This document shows, one piece after another, positions 1-9,039 of a DNA stretch of 39,176 bases (position 1 is the stretch's first letter; each line of letters opens with the position of its first letter). Position numbers and translations under genes: made by a program. Source of the stretch: PALSA-1296 sp037143335 (GTDB lineage: Bacteria; Bacteroidota; Ignavibacteria; Palsa-1295). Location: assembly GCA_037143335.1 (NCBI GenBank), contig JBAWZA010000022.1:1-39176 (forward strand), read 5' to 3'. Below the pieces are notes generated by a model. The model was given only the letters and a program-made list of their open reading frames with translations. It did no database searches and was not told the DNA's origin.

Positions 1-21
1 TGTGGAGAGAATCATGCCGAA

Positions 22-456
22 TTAACATGCAGCGGAATACCTCCATGATTCCCGCATTAGTGGAAACGTCGCATCCAACCTACCTAAGTTATTCACTTCA
101 ACGGTATTTGCATAGTATGGCAAGTCTATCAAATTATGCGCAAACATCGTGCGGATATACATCGAAAATCCGTCGCTGACAATTGAGATCGGGAGAGACT
201 TCAATTTACAAAATTCAATAAACTGAATAAATCCCGGCCTGATCGGCTCGGCGAGAAACATCTTTTCGAGCATAAGTGGATCGGCGGCTTGCACTGTCTC
301 ACATGCCGCCGCAATGCACTGTGCCGCTGTGAACTCGCCCGTATTAAATTTCTCCCACACCTTGAACGCGTAGGGATCGCCAAACTCTTTAAAGAGTTTA
401 TCCCAAACGTCGTTTACGGTTACGGTGGCATCAAAGTCGCAATAGATTTTGTACAT
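22..456 (-). CDS. HAD-superfamily phosphatase, MtnX-like, 3' end probably frameshifted
   Basis: This looks like a HAD-IB phosphatase related to MtnX/SerB-type small-molecule phosphatases. Motif I is DFDATVT at residues 7-13 (Asp7 nucleophile, Asp9 acid/base), with Ala where Gly is usual. Motif II is VSDGF at 93-97, with Ser94 as the phosphate-binding residue. Family members are usually over 200 residues and carry a third acidic motif. This frame stops after 144 residues, before that motif. After Phe131-Pro132 the frame offset by one base is open to the window edge and reads TNAGIMEVFRC, which resembles the post-FP region of relatives, so a one-base deletion near 59-63 is likely. The start at 456 gives a good N-terminus directly before motif I. 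It is divergent from polA. The exact substrate is unknown. Confidence 0.62.
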   Translation of the reverse strand: MYKIYCDFDATVTVNDVWDKLFKEFGDPYAFKVWEKFNTGEFTAAQCIAAACETVQAADPLMLEKMFLAEPIRPGFIQFIEFCKLKSLPISIVSDGFSMYIRTMFAHNLIDLPYYANTVEVNNLGRLDATFPLMRESWRYSAAC

Positions 457-550
457 AAGCTCGAAAAAAAGTACGATTGAAAATGCAAAATTGGTGTTTT
501 ACTCTTTCCGTTCGAGAGTGATTACATTCTCAATTTTCAATTTCCAAAAA

Positions 551-3442
551 ATGTCTGAGAAATCTACCCCTTTAGTAGTCTTGATTGACGGTATGGCAAT
601 AGCCTACCGCGCATATTTTGCATTTATCTCGCATCCGCTCACGAATGCTCGGGGCGAGAATACGAGTGCGGTCTATGGATTTGTGAATGCAATCCTCCAA
701 TTCCTTGATACACACAAGCCCGACTATGCTGCGGTGTGCTTTGATACTGCCGCGCCGACATTCCGACATGAAATGTATGCGCCCTACAAAGCCCAGCGTC
801 AGGCAATGCCTGATGATATGCGTCCGCAGATTCAGACCATCAAGGATATTACCAAAGCGTATAACATTCCTCAGATTGAACTTGACGGCTTCGAAGCCGA
901 TGACTTGATCGGTACCTTATCGCTCAAGGCGCAGGAGAACAATTTTGAAACAATCATTATCACCCCCGATAAAGATTTTTGTCAAATTGTTACAAAGCAA
1001 GTGAAGTTAATGCGACCAAAAGACAGCACATCGCTCGACCTGCTCGATGAAGCGGCGGTCGAAAAAAAGTATGGACTCAAGCCAAATCAATTTATAGACT
1101 ACCTCGCACTCGTTGGCGATTCAAGTGATAATATCCCTGGCGTTCGCGGAGTGGGCGAAAAGACAGCTACTCCGCTCTTGCAACAATATCAAAACCTCGA
1201 TGGAATCTACGAACATCTCGGTGAGATTACAAAAAAAGCATTGAAAGAGAAGTTAACGAATGAAAAAGAGAATGCATATCTCTCGCAAACGCTTGCAACG
1301 ATCAACAGGGAAGTGCCGCTCTCATACGGTTTAGATTATTTCAAGTATAACAAGCTTCCCGATTTTCGCAAACTTGAAGAAATGTTGAAGGACCTTGGGT
1401 TCAAGACATTGCTTCTGAAAATGAAAGCTGAAGAAGCGCAGTTGCTTGGTGAGAACGTAACGGAAGTAGATGTAACCCCAACTCAAGAATCAGCGGTGCC
1501 ATCCGAGGTTGTGCAACTCGATGGCGCTGATAATTCTGTGCATGACATAAAAAACACCGAACATACCTACCATGTAATATCAACCGAGAAAGAACTTTCG
1601 GCATTAGCGAAAAAACTTGCGAAGTCAACTGAATTCTGCGTTGATCTTGAAACGACAACCAGCCGAGCGATGATGGCAGAGATCATTGGAATATCATTTT
1701 CGATTACAGCGAAAGAAGCTTACTATATTCCTGTACTACTTACAAAAGCGAATCCGAATGCTGACGGCTCATTATTTTCTGAGGATAAGCACGGTAAACG
1801 ACTTGCGAGCGATGAACCGAATGCCTCAAATACCGGAATGAATGTTGATATCGTTATTACCGCCTTAAAGCCTGTTCTTGAAGATGAAAAAATTGGCAAG
1901 GTCGGACAAAATATCAAGTATGACGCACTGATTTTACGTAAGCATGGCGTGCATGTGAAGCCGATGACATTTGATACGATGGTCGGAGCTTCCATGCTTC
2001 ATGGAGAGGGTATGCAGTCAATGGACGATCTCTCGCTCATTTATCTCAAATACAAACCCGTGCCGCTTTCCGCGATTGCAGGGAAGATGAAGAAAACCGA
2101 TTCACACGATATTATGGCGGCGATCCCGACACCTGTCATCGCTGAGTACGGAGCCGAGGACGCCGACATCACGTTGCAGATCAAGAATGCGCTTCAGCCG
2201 AAAATGGAATCCGAAGGCATGATGAAGCTCGCGAGGGATGTTGAATTTCCACTCATGGAAGTTCTCACTACCGTTGAGTTTAATGGTGTGAAGATTGATA
2301 CGAAAATGCTTGCCGCTGTGAGCAAGGAAATGGAAGAAGAGGCTGGAATAGTCCGCGCGAAAATTTATGAATATGCAGGAGGTGAATTCAACATTGATTC
2401 ACCTAAACAACTCGGTGATATTCTTTTCAATAGATTAGGTTTGCCAACGATTAAGAAAACCAAGACAGGATTTTCGACTGATGCTGGTGTGCTTGAACAA
2501 TTGAAGGCGCAGCATCCGATAGCTGAAAATATTGTAAACTACAGGCAGTACCAAAAACTGCGGAGTACGTATGTTGATGCAATTCCGTTATTGGTGAATC
2601 CGGAAACGGGTCTTGTACATACAACTTACAATCAAGCGGTTGCCGCTACTGGGAGGCTCTCATCGAATGATCCGAACTTACAAAATATTCCTGTCCGCAC
2701 AGAAATGGGTAGGGGATTACGTAAAGCATTTGTAACACGCTTCAACGATGGACAAATTCTTTCCGCTGATTATTCGCAGATCGAATTGCGCATTATGGCG
2801 CACGTTGCACATGAAGAGGCGTTGCTTGAGGCATTCCGCAATAAAGAAGATATTCATACGCAAACCTCATCCAAAGTGTTCGGGGTGAAACTCGAAGACG
2901 TAACGCGTGATATGCGCCGTAAAGCAAAAGAAATAAATTATGGCATCATGTACGGCATTGGTGCATTCGGTCTTTCGACACGATTGGGTATCCCGCGTGA
3001 AGAAGGCTCGCAGATCATCAAGAGTTACTTCGCGGCTTTTCCTGGTATCAGAGAATTTATCGATACGACAATAGCTTCGGCAAAGAAGACTGGTTATGTG
3101 CAGACGCTCTTAGGTCGAAGAAGATATATGACAAACATCAACGCTTCAAATGCTGTTGTTCGAGCTGCTGATGAACGCGCGGCGATCAACATGCCGATCC
3201 AAGGCACAGCGGCTGAGATGCTGAAGATTGCGATGATCAATATTCAACGTGAGATCGAAAAACGAAAACTTAAATCGCTCATGATTATGCAGGTACACGA
3301 CGAATTGGTATTCGATGTATTCCCGAAAGAAGCGGAGGAGCTTACTGCAATCGTTACTGACAAAATGAAAAATGCGATCGCGATGGATGTCGTAATAGAC
3401 GTTGACTACGGCTTAGGAAAAACGTGGTTTGATGCGCATTAA
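551..3442 (+). CDS. polA: DNA polymerase I
   Basis: Family A DNA polymerase of 963 residues, acting in Okazaki fragment maturation and repair. The N-terminal 5' nuclease domain (about 1-300) has LIDGMAIAYRAY, EADDLIGTL, TPDKDF and GDSSDNIPG. The proofreading domain looks active: Asp365 and Glu367 (VDLETTT), Asp458 (QNIKYD), Tyr533 and Asp537 match the E. coli D355/E357/D424/Y497/D501 set. The polymerase domain has motif A DYSQIELRI (Asp740), motif B RRKAKEINYGIMYGIGAFG and motif C QVHDELVFD (Asp917). The open frame extends to 449, but its first 34 residues show no family similarity. The ATG at 551, giving MSEKSTPLVVLIDG, fits family N-termini. One oddity is Tyr797 at the position of E. coli Phe762. 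It is followed by a hairpin shared with the convergent gene. Confidence 0.97.
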   Translation: MSEKSTPLVVLIDGMAIAYRAYFAFISHPLTNARGENTSAVYGFVNAILQFLDTHKPDYAAVCFDTAAPTFRHEMYAPYKAQRQAMPDDMRPQIQTIKDITKAYNIPQIELDGFEADDLIGTLSLKAQENNFETIIITPDKDFCQIVTKQVKLMRPKDSTSLDLLDEAAVEKKYGLKPNQFIDYLALVGDSSDNIPGVRGVGEKTATPLLQQYQNLDGIYEHLGEITKKALKEKLTNEKENAYLSQTLATINREVPLSYGLDYFKYNKLPDFRKLEEMLKDLGFKTLLLKMKAEEAQLLGENVTEVDVTPTQESAVPSEVVQLDGADNSVHDIKNTEHTYHVISTEKELSALAKKLAKSTEFCVDLETTTSRAMMAEIIGISFSITAKEAYYIPVLLTKANPNADGSLFSEDKHGKRLASDEPNASNTGMNVDIVITALKPVLEDEKIGKVGQNIKYDALILRKHGVHVKPMTFDTMVGASMLHGEGMQSMDDLSLIYLKYKPVPLSAIAGKMKKTDSHDIMAAIPTPVIAEYGAEDADITLQIKNALQPKMESEGMMKLARDVEFPLMEVLTTVEFNGVKIDTKMLAAVSKEMEEEAGIVRAKIYEYAGGEFNIDSPKQLGDILFNRLGLPTIKKTKTGFSTDAGVLEQLKAQHPIAENIVNYRQYQKLRSTYVDAIPLLVNPETGLVHTTYNQAVAATGRLSSNDPNLQNIPVRTEMGRGLRKAFVTRFNDGQILSADYSQIELRIMAHVAHEEALLEAFRNKEDIHTQTSSKVFGVKLEDVTRDMRRKAKEINYGIMYGIGAFGLSTRLGIPREEGSQIIKSYFAAFPGIREFIDTTIASAKKTGYVQTLLGRRRYMTNINASNAVVRAADERAAINMPIQGTAAEMLKIAMINIQREIEKRKLKSLMIMQVHDELVFDVFPKEAEELTAIVTDKMKNAIAMDVVIDVDYGLGKTWFDAH

Positions 3443-3458
3443 CGCTTAGGGCAATAAA

Positions 3459-3483
3459 AAAGGCGGACGCATTGTCCGCCTTT
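3459..3483 (-). terminator. Rho-independent terminator of the fibre-protein gene, possibly bidirectional
   Basis: A perfect 10-bp stem (AAAGGCGGAC with GTCCGCCTTT) closes a 5-nt loop. On the minus strand the stem is followed by a T-rich run, TTTTTTATTG, which suits termination of the minus-strand gene ending at 3518. On the plus strand the tail is only TTTGG, so it is weaker for polA. Confidence 0.8.
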
Positions 3484-3517
3484 GGTTGAACTCTCTCCTA
3501 ACGTGAATAAAAAAAAA

Positions 3518-6001
3518 TTAGTTTGCTCTTCGCCACCCGTCGGCGTAGATGAATGTTGCCGTAGAGCCTGCATTGATGATTGCATCACCAGTCGTGGCTT
3601 CGGCATCATTATTAAAGATATAGAGAATTTGCCCATTCGATCCGCTTGGAAGTACGACTGCGTTGAGCGGAGCGTTATCACTATTATCATCAATTTTTAC
3701 TACACTAGTATTTGCAGGGATATCAATCTCATCTCCTGCACTTATTGATGCGTACGCTGAATTCTGTGACGACCAACTAAGTGTACCTGTGCCGTTATTC
3801 GTTAAATAACTTCCGGCAGATCCTTGAACGGTTGGAAGTGTATAGCTTATATTTTCAGTTTGTGTTCCTGCTTTAATGGATGTGTATTTCGAAGTGAGGG
3901 TCGGATCACTGTTCTTACCATAAAAACGGACTGAGCGAGAAGAATTATCCGAGTTGCCGACAAGAATATCAACATCGCCAAAGTATGCGATGTTACTTAA
4001 GTCAGAGATGTCCGTTACTGTGCTCGTCGGGCTTCCGTTAAATCCAAAACTTTCTTTTCCAATTTTCAAGTTTCTACCAATGACGATACTGTAGTCATCG
4101 GTAGTTGTTGTGTTGAATCCGAGAGCAGTGGAATAAAGTCCACTCGCACTTGTATTTCCGCCCAATGCTGTTGTCCCAACTCCCCACGCTGTGGTGTTAT
4201 CACCCATTGCAACAGAGTTGATGCCAACTGCTTGAGCGCCAGCGCCGAATGCTGTTGATCCATCAGCAAATGCCGAAGCACCAACACCAATCGCAGTCGA
4301 GCCGAATCCGTATGCTGAAGTAAAATATCCACCAGCCACAGATTGATTTCCTAGGGCATAGGAGCCAAACCCAACGCTAAATGATTGGAGACCGATATTT
4401 CCCGCATCCCATTCCGTGCCACTGGCGCGTCCTGCTCGGAACGCACCAAGTGACGGAATCCACATCATCCGAGTACCGGAATTCGAAGCCGGCACGGCTC
4501 CTGAATTCCCAGTGAGTAAAAGGCTACCATCTGATGTCAACTTCATCCGCTCTGTGGCATTGGTAGCGAATGAGAGATTTGTGGCATCGGTAGTTCCTAT
4601 ATAATTGGCAGCTGTTGTGCCTGTATTTCCTGCGAGACTCCAATTCGACTTAGCGGTGTTATCCACATAGTCTTTGGTAGCCAGTGTTCCGGCGGCATCA
4701 GCAGCCCCTGTCGAGGCTGATGTTGCTTTACCGGTTAGAGTGAGGGTTGCGAAACTTGGTGAAGATGTTGTGGCTATGCTCTGAGGTAGCGATAAACTAA
4801 TCGCTCCGTTGTGAGCGAGAGCATCAGAATTAACAAGAATCTGATTCGCTGTTCCAGTAGCGGAAGTAACTACTATCGTATTTGGATCGGACCATACCGG
4901 CGCTCCGGAAGCAACGCTCATGATGTTCCCGTTCGAACCAATTGTTCGTTTGGCAAGTGTATTTGCTGCTGAAGCATAGAGCATATCACCTGAAGCATAA
5001 GTATCTTGGTTTGTGCCCCCGTGTAACTCGGTTGCAATACCAGTGATGTTTGCGGCAGTCCCTGTCGCATTTCCTTTCAAGGTGGCTGTAATGGTTCCAG
5101 CTACAAAATTTCCAGAGGCATTGCGCGCTACAATAGCACCTGCAATATTTTTAGATGTGGCAGTCGTTGCGCTGTTATCAACTTTGCCAGCAGTCGTAAT
5201 TGTCCCAAGCTTACTGTCATCAATATCTGCGGTTGAGGATATGTCGGAATTCGTGATCGCTGAACTACTCAGAAGTCCTGCACCAGATGCATGAACAATG
5301 CCTGATCCAAGTCCTGTAAGTGTCAACCCCTTAAATGTTGGTGAGGCAGCGGTGTTGATGTTCTGAGGCAACGACAAGATCACTGCTCCGGTCGTTGGGG
5401 CAGCGGTAACTTGGTTTGCTGTTCCTGTTACGCTCGTTACGTTATTTGCTAATGCGGTGGCAACGTTGGACGAACCGAGCGAAGTGATGGTAACATTCTT
5501 CCCTTCAGTCGAGACCTGAATTCCTGCTCCTCCTTGGATGGATATGTCCCCAGACTTGCCATTGAGACTGGTAATCGCACCACTTGCGCCTTTGGCCAGA
5601 GTACTTGCTGACTCAGCATGAATGGCGTAGGGAACAGAGGTGAATGAGGTGCGGGGTGAAAGCTCCTGATCGCCATCAATACTCACCCCTATCCAATACG
5701 GTCTATCGAATTGGAGAGCAGTTGAAATTGCTTCCTGCGATCCGATTGCCAATGAAAATACGCCGTTCACGACAGGAGCATTAAATTTCTCAGAGTGAAG
5801 CAAAGTGCCTTCGACGGGTGAGTCATACAAACGAAACGCTATCAGGTGATTACCCGTAAGCGGCTTCTTGGATACGTCAGTGACATAGCCTTGATAGCTA
5901 ATCGTGCGCGGAATTCTGTTTACGGAATTTTGTGAAAATGCAGTTTTGCCCAGCGTTAAAAGTAAAAAAACTGCAATTGAGAAAATCAATCGGTTTTTCA
6001 T
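3518..6001 (-). CDS. Large secreted fibre-like protein with YadA/Hep_Hag head repeats
   Basis: An 827-residue protein with an N-terminal signal peptide (basic MKNR, hydrophobic core, cleavage near AFSQ). Residues about 30-130 form a domain starting ISYQGYVTD, common at the start of secreted fibre-like proteins in this supergroup. The middle is low-complexity Ser/Thr/Ala/Gly beta sequence with repeated short LTLTG and NGNIMSV-like segments. Residues about 550-645 contain head repeats of the YadA/Hep_Hag type: STAIGVGASAFADGSTAFG, NSVAMGDNT, TTALGGNTSASG and STALGFNT. The C-terminus ends TFIYADGWRRAN. I see no YadA membrane anchor, no T9SS sorting domain and no S74 chaperone domain. Role inferred: trimeric surface fibre or adhesin. 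It is monocistronic, with its own terminator. Confidence is high that it is secreted and repetitive, low on function. Confidence 0.85.
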   Translation of the reverse strand: MKNRLIFSIAVFLLLTLGKTAFSQNSVNRIPRTISYQGYVTDVSKKPLTGNHLIAFRLYDSPVEGTLLHSEKFNAPVVNGVFSLAIGSQEAISTALQFDRPYWIGVSIDGDQELSPRTSFTSVPYAIHAESASTLAKGASGAITSLNGKSGDISIQGGAGIQVSTEGKNVTITSLGSSNVATALANNVTSVTGTANQVTAAPTTGAVILSLPQNINTAASPTFKGLTLTGLGSGIVHASGAGLLSSSAITNSDISSTADIDDSKLGTITTAGKVDNSATTATSKNIAGAIVARNASGNFVAGTITATLKGNATGTAANITGIATELHGGTNQDTYASGDMLYASAANTLAKRTIGSNGNIMSVASGAPVWSDPNTIVVTSATGTANQILVNSDALAHNGAISLSLPQSIATTSSPSFATLTLTGKATSASTGAADAAGTLATKDYVDNTAKSNWSLAGNTGTTAANYIGTTDATNLSFATNATERMKLTSDGSLLLTGNSGAVPASNSGTRMMWIPSLGAFRAGRASGTEWDAGNIGLQSFSVGFGSYALGNQSVAGGYFTSAYGFGSTAIGVGASAFADGSTAFGAGAQAVGINSVAMGDNTTAWGVGTTALGGNTSASGLYSTALGFNTTTTDDYSIVIGRNLKIGKESFGFNGSPTSTVTDISDLSNIAYFGDVDILVGNSDNSSRSVRFYGKNSDPTLTSKYTSIKAGTQTENISYTLPTVQGSAGSYLTNNGTGTLSWSSQNSAYASISAGDEIDIPANTSVVKIDDNSDNAPLNAVVLPSGSNGQILYIFNNDAEATTGDAIINAGSTATFIYADGWRRAN

Positions 6002-6191
6002 GACAGTACTATGTATGTTGATAAGTAATACAACCTCTAACGCCTCTGCTTGTGGGTCAGAGCGCTAAGAGAGATAAGAACCCAAATCAGTGCAAACTAA
6101 TGATGGCGAGGGGGCAAAACAACTCGTCAACTTTTGGTATTCTCCTTGATAACGAATCAAATATAATACATCAAATCCGTTTTGATACCAC

Positions 6192-6782
6192 CTACTTGAA
6201 GATAAAATTTGAATTCTCGTTGACCAAAGAACTCATTAGTTGATCGTGGGAAAGCATGGGAATTTTATCCAATTCTTGTTGAGAAAAGGCGAGGCCGACC
6301 TTGGGTGTTTTTGTGCCTAAGGTTGTGAGAAATCTGTCGTAAAATCCTCGACCATACCCCAGTCGCATACCATCGCCATCGTAAGCAACTACTGGCATCA
6401 AAACGGCATCGAAATTGCTCCGCGAAACTTCTTCAACCGTGTCGGGTTCTGGAATTCCGAACGTACCCGAGTGAAGATTATCGAGGGTTCTGAGGATCGA
6501 ATGCGACATTACTTCGGCTTCACCTTGTTTACGGATAATCGGAACGACAACGGTTATACGCCTCTCGATGAGATCGGAGATAATACCTGTCGTAATGACT
6601 TCGGAGCCGAAATTGAGGTAACAGTGTACTGTTGAAGCTCCGACAGATTCAAGATGTGCGACAACTCGCTTTCGTATCAATTGTGAGTATGCATCCCGAA
6701 GATTTTGAGGCAAGCCATTTCGCTTGGCTAATGCCTCTTTTCTCATGGACTGGCGTGTCAATAGAATGGAGTTTGTGTCCAT
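6192..6782 (-). CDS. 5-formyltetrahydrofolate cyclo-ligase
   Basis: A 196-residue protein, normal length for the family, which uses ATP to convert 5-formyl-THF to 5,10-methenyl-THF in cytoplasmic one-carbon metabolism. The N-terminal helix has the R-K-x4-K-R pattern (MRKEALAKR, residues 13-21) used for ATP binding. The family signature GYGRGFYDRFL lies at 142-152, after VLMPVVAYDGDGMRLG, the usual approach to it. The C-terminus retains KVGLAFSQQEL and a weak version of the final HDQL segment. The start at 6782 is ATG and gives a normal N-terminus. It is divergent from the ABC importer operon, with 130 bp between them. The minus-strand gene downstream (ending 3518) begins 190 bp away and has its own terminator, so the two are probably separate units. 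Confidence 0.93.
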   Translation of the reverse strand: MDTNSILLTRQSMRKEALAKRNGLPQNLRDAYSQLIRKRVVAHLESVGASTVHCYLNFGSEVITTGIISDLIERRITVVVPIIRKQGEAEVMSHSILRTLDNLHSGTFGIPEPDTVEEVSRSNFDAVLMPVVAYDGDGMRLGYGRGFYDRFLTTLGTKTPKVGLAFSQQELDKIPMLSHDQLMSSLVNENSNFIFK

Positions 6783-6864
6783 GAATGATAAAACAGCGAT
6801 GTTGGTAAAAAGTTACGAGCGCAACGTACAAGGCGTTGCGAAACACCATAATCTTGAAATTCAC

Positions 6865-6893
6865 TTGATGCGGCAAATTCTGTGGTAATTTTG
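6865..6893 (+). promoter_or_regulatory. Bacteroidetes-type promoter for the peptide ABC operon
   Basis: TAATTTTG at 6886-6893 matches the Bacteroidetes -7 consensus TAnnTTTG. A TTG at 6865-6867 sits 18 nt upstream, close to the spacing expected for the -33 element. The start codon of the first permease is at 6913, so a short leader is predicted. Confidence 0.55.
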
Positions 6894-6912
6894 CATACTT
6901 GATTAAAACGGA

Positions 6913-7869
6913 ATGCTGGCTTTTACCATACGCAAATTACTCTACTCGATTCTGATCATCTTCGGTGTGATGACAGTGATCTTTTTGGTGATGAATCTCC
7001 TGCCCGATCCTGCTCGAATGATGCAGGGGCAGCGGGCCGATTTATCGACCCAAGCTGCGATTCGCCATGAGCTTGGGCTTGATCTACCTGCATGGGAGCG
7101 ATACCTCGTGTTTATGAAAAAAGCTGTGACTGGTGATCTTGGTAGGTCATTCAGCTCGAATCGTCCAGTGATGGAGAGCATCTTGGAGCGCCTGCCAGCA
7201 ACGATTATTCTTACATTAAGTGCAATGTTCATTGCAACAGTTGTTGGAATCGCGATTGGAATACTCTCAGCTATTAAGTCGTATTCATTCTGGGATAACA
7301 TTTCAATGGTGTTCGCCCTTGTCGGGATTTCTGTTCCGTCATTTGTTTTTGGATTGTTGCTCTTGATCGCTTTTGGTTCGTGGCTTCAGATATTGCCGAT
7401 CTCTGGCTATGTGATTCAAGATAACTCGGCTTGGTATGAATTCTGGAATTACAGATGGGAGTATTTAGTGCTTCCGATGGTGACGCTCGCTGTCCGACCA
7501 ATCTCAATCATAGCACGCGTAACTCGTTCGAGCATGTTGGACGTCCTCAGCAGTGATTATGTTCGTACCGCGAAAGCCAAAGGGCTTTCATCAAGAACTG
7601 TAATCTTCCGCCACGCTCTTCGCAATGCACTTAATCCTGTCGTGACGACGATCAGCGCATGGCTTGCGGCACTGCTGGCTGGTACATTCTTTATAGAATA
7701 TATTTTTAATTGGCCGGGCATTGGCACACTTGCATTCGATGCAATTCCACGTTCGGATTTCCCAACGATTCAAGGCACGATCTTTTTTGCAGCGGTGATA
7801 TTTGTGGTGATCAACTTTCTAGTTGATCTACTCTATGCCAAACTTGATCCAAAAGTAAAACTACAATAA
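6913..7869 (+). CDS. Peptide/nickel-type ABC transporter permease, DppB-like
   Basis: A 318-residue inner-membrane permease of the Opp/Dpp/Nik class. The N-terminus is a membrane helix with the class-typical layout: short basic start, TM1, then LLPDPARMMQGQ and a periplasmic stretch ending in GDLGRSFSSNRPV. Further membrane helices follow. The cytoplasmic EAA loop is visible as YVRTAKAKGLSSRTVIFRHALRN-like sequence around 217-240. The C-terminus ends VDLLYAKLDPKVKLQ, as in DppB. It is the first gene of a three-gene cluster with a second permease (21 nt away) and an ATPase. No solute-binding protein is nearby, so the substrate (peptide, nickel or other) cannot be assigned. Confidence 0.93.
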   Translation: MLAFTIRKLLYSILIIFGVMTVIFLVMNLLPDPARMMQGQRADLSTQAAIRHELGLDLPAWERYLVFMKKAVTGDLGRSFSSNRPVMESILERLPATIILTLSAMFIATVVGIAIGILSAIKSYSFWDNISMVFALVGISVPSFVFGLLLLIAFGSWLQILPISGYVIQDNSAWYEFWNYRWEYLVLPMVTLAVRPISIIARVTRSSMLDVLSSDYVRTAKAKGLSSRTVIFRHALRNALNPVVTTISAWLAALLAGTFFIEYIFNWPGIGTLAFDAIPRSDFPTIQGTIFFAAVIFVVINFLVDLLYAKLDPKVKLQ

Positions 7870-7890
7870 CGAATCGCACAGATTTTATTG

Positions 7891-8970
7891 ATGAGTAAGA
7901 CAGCAGCAGTTCGAACAGAAGAAGAGATGTTAAAGGAGAAATCCCGATCTCTCTGGTATTATTCCTGGAAACGACTCAAACGCAATCGCCTCGCGATGGC
8001 GGGATTAGTCGTGACATGGATCATCATCTTCATTGCCATTTTCGCCCCGTTCATTGCTCCCTTTGAACCGAATTTACAAGTCCTAGAGTACGCTACGAAG
8101 CCGAGTGGCTTTCAGGGCAATGTCATCATGCGAGTAAATGACCTCGAAGGTAGGGATCCGATTCCTATGCCAATTCAGAGCTTCACAATTGAAGGCTCCG
8201 ATATTGTGATGATAACGGATGAGGGCAATACAAAAAAGCTTCCACTTACAAAACTTGCCGGCAAAAATGAATCCGAGTGGCACAAGACTCCTCGATATTT
8301 GCTGGGTACCGATAGATACGGTCGTGATGTATGTTCCCGTTTGATGTACGGAGCGCGTGTTTCATTAACTGTAGCATTCAGCTCCGAATTATTAAGCATC
8401 CTCATTGGAGTGTTGCTCGGCGCACTTGCAGGATTTTATCGTGGATGGGTTGATGATATTATTATGTGGTTCACGAATGTGATTTGGTCTATACCAACAA
8501 TCTTGATTGTTATTGCAATCTCTATTGCACTCGGATTAGGTTTTGTTCAGACGGTTATTGCTATCGGCGTCACAGGCTGGGTTGATATGGCACGTATTGT
8601 TCGCGGACAATTCTTCTCATTACGAGAAACGGAGTATGTCGAGGCAACTCGTGCGTTGGGGCTGAGTAATATGCGCGCCATCTTCAGGCATGTTCTGCCA
8701 AATGCCATGGGACCAATTATTGTTATTGCGACTGCAGGATTTGCAACGGCTATTATCTATGAAGCATCACTCTCATTCTTGGGACTTGGCGTACAACCAC
8801 CGACATCCACATGGGGGCAGATGATTTATGATGGCTACGGATTTATTGCCGCTGGTTCGAATTGGGGCTTAACGATTTATCCTGCGCTTGCGATTATGCT
8901 CGCAGTTTTTGCGTTTAATTTATTCGGCGACGGGCTTCGCGATGCACTTGATCCAAAACTCAAGCGTTAA
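7891..8970 (+). CDS. Peptide/nickel-type ABC transporter permease, DppC-like, with enlarged periplasmic insert
   Basis: A 359-residue partner permease. I chose the ATG at 7891 over a TTG one codon earlier. It starts with a cytoplasmic segment ending in WKRLKRNRLAMAGL, then TM1, then the class motif YLLGTDRYGRDVCSR, and the EAA loop as EYVEATRALGLSNMRAIFRH. The C-terminus GDGLRDALDPKLKR is typical. Between TM1 and LGTD there are about 85 residues rather than the short linker of E. coli DppC. This piece contains IEGSDIVMITDEGN and should lie in the periplasm. Spacing in the operon is 21 nt to the previous gene and 69 nt to the next. Confidence 0.92.
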   Translation: MSKTAAVRTEEEMLKEKSRSLWYYSWKRLKRNRLAMAGLVVTWIIIFIAIFAPFIAPFEPNLQVLEYATKPSGFQGNVIMRVNDLEGRDPIPMPIQSFTIEGSDIVMITDEGNTKKLPLTKLAGKNESEWHKTPRYLLGTDRYGRDVCSRLMYGARVSLTVAFSSELLSILIGVLLGALAGFYRGWVDDIIMWFTNVIWSIPTILIVIAISIALGLGFVQTVIAIGVTGWVDMARIVRGQFFSLRETEYVEATRALGLSNMRAIFRHVLPNAMGPIIVIATAGFATAIIYEASLSFLGLGVQPPTSTWGQMIYDGYGFIAAGSNWGLTIYPALAIMLAVFAFNLFGDGLRDALDPKLKR

Positions 8971-9039
8971 TTCGGAGATGCGCGCGGAGAGAATACCAAC
9001 AAATTTTTACTTTTGCATTCTTAATTTTTCATTGTTACT

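Noticed and set aside
449..550. Upstream extension of polA (34 extra codons)
   Set aside because: The added residues match no PolA N-terminus, while the ATG at 551 gives the standard one; the region is better seen as leader DNA.
3518..6001. Fibre-like protein as evidence of a prophage
   Set aside because: It has a signal peptide, and no capsid, terminase, tail or integrase gene is nearby.
6052..6243. 63-codon plus-strand frame between the fibre gene and the cyclo-ligase gene
   Set aside because: It overlaps the end of the cyclo-ligase gene antisense, has no recognisable content and no convincing start signal.
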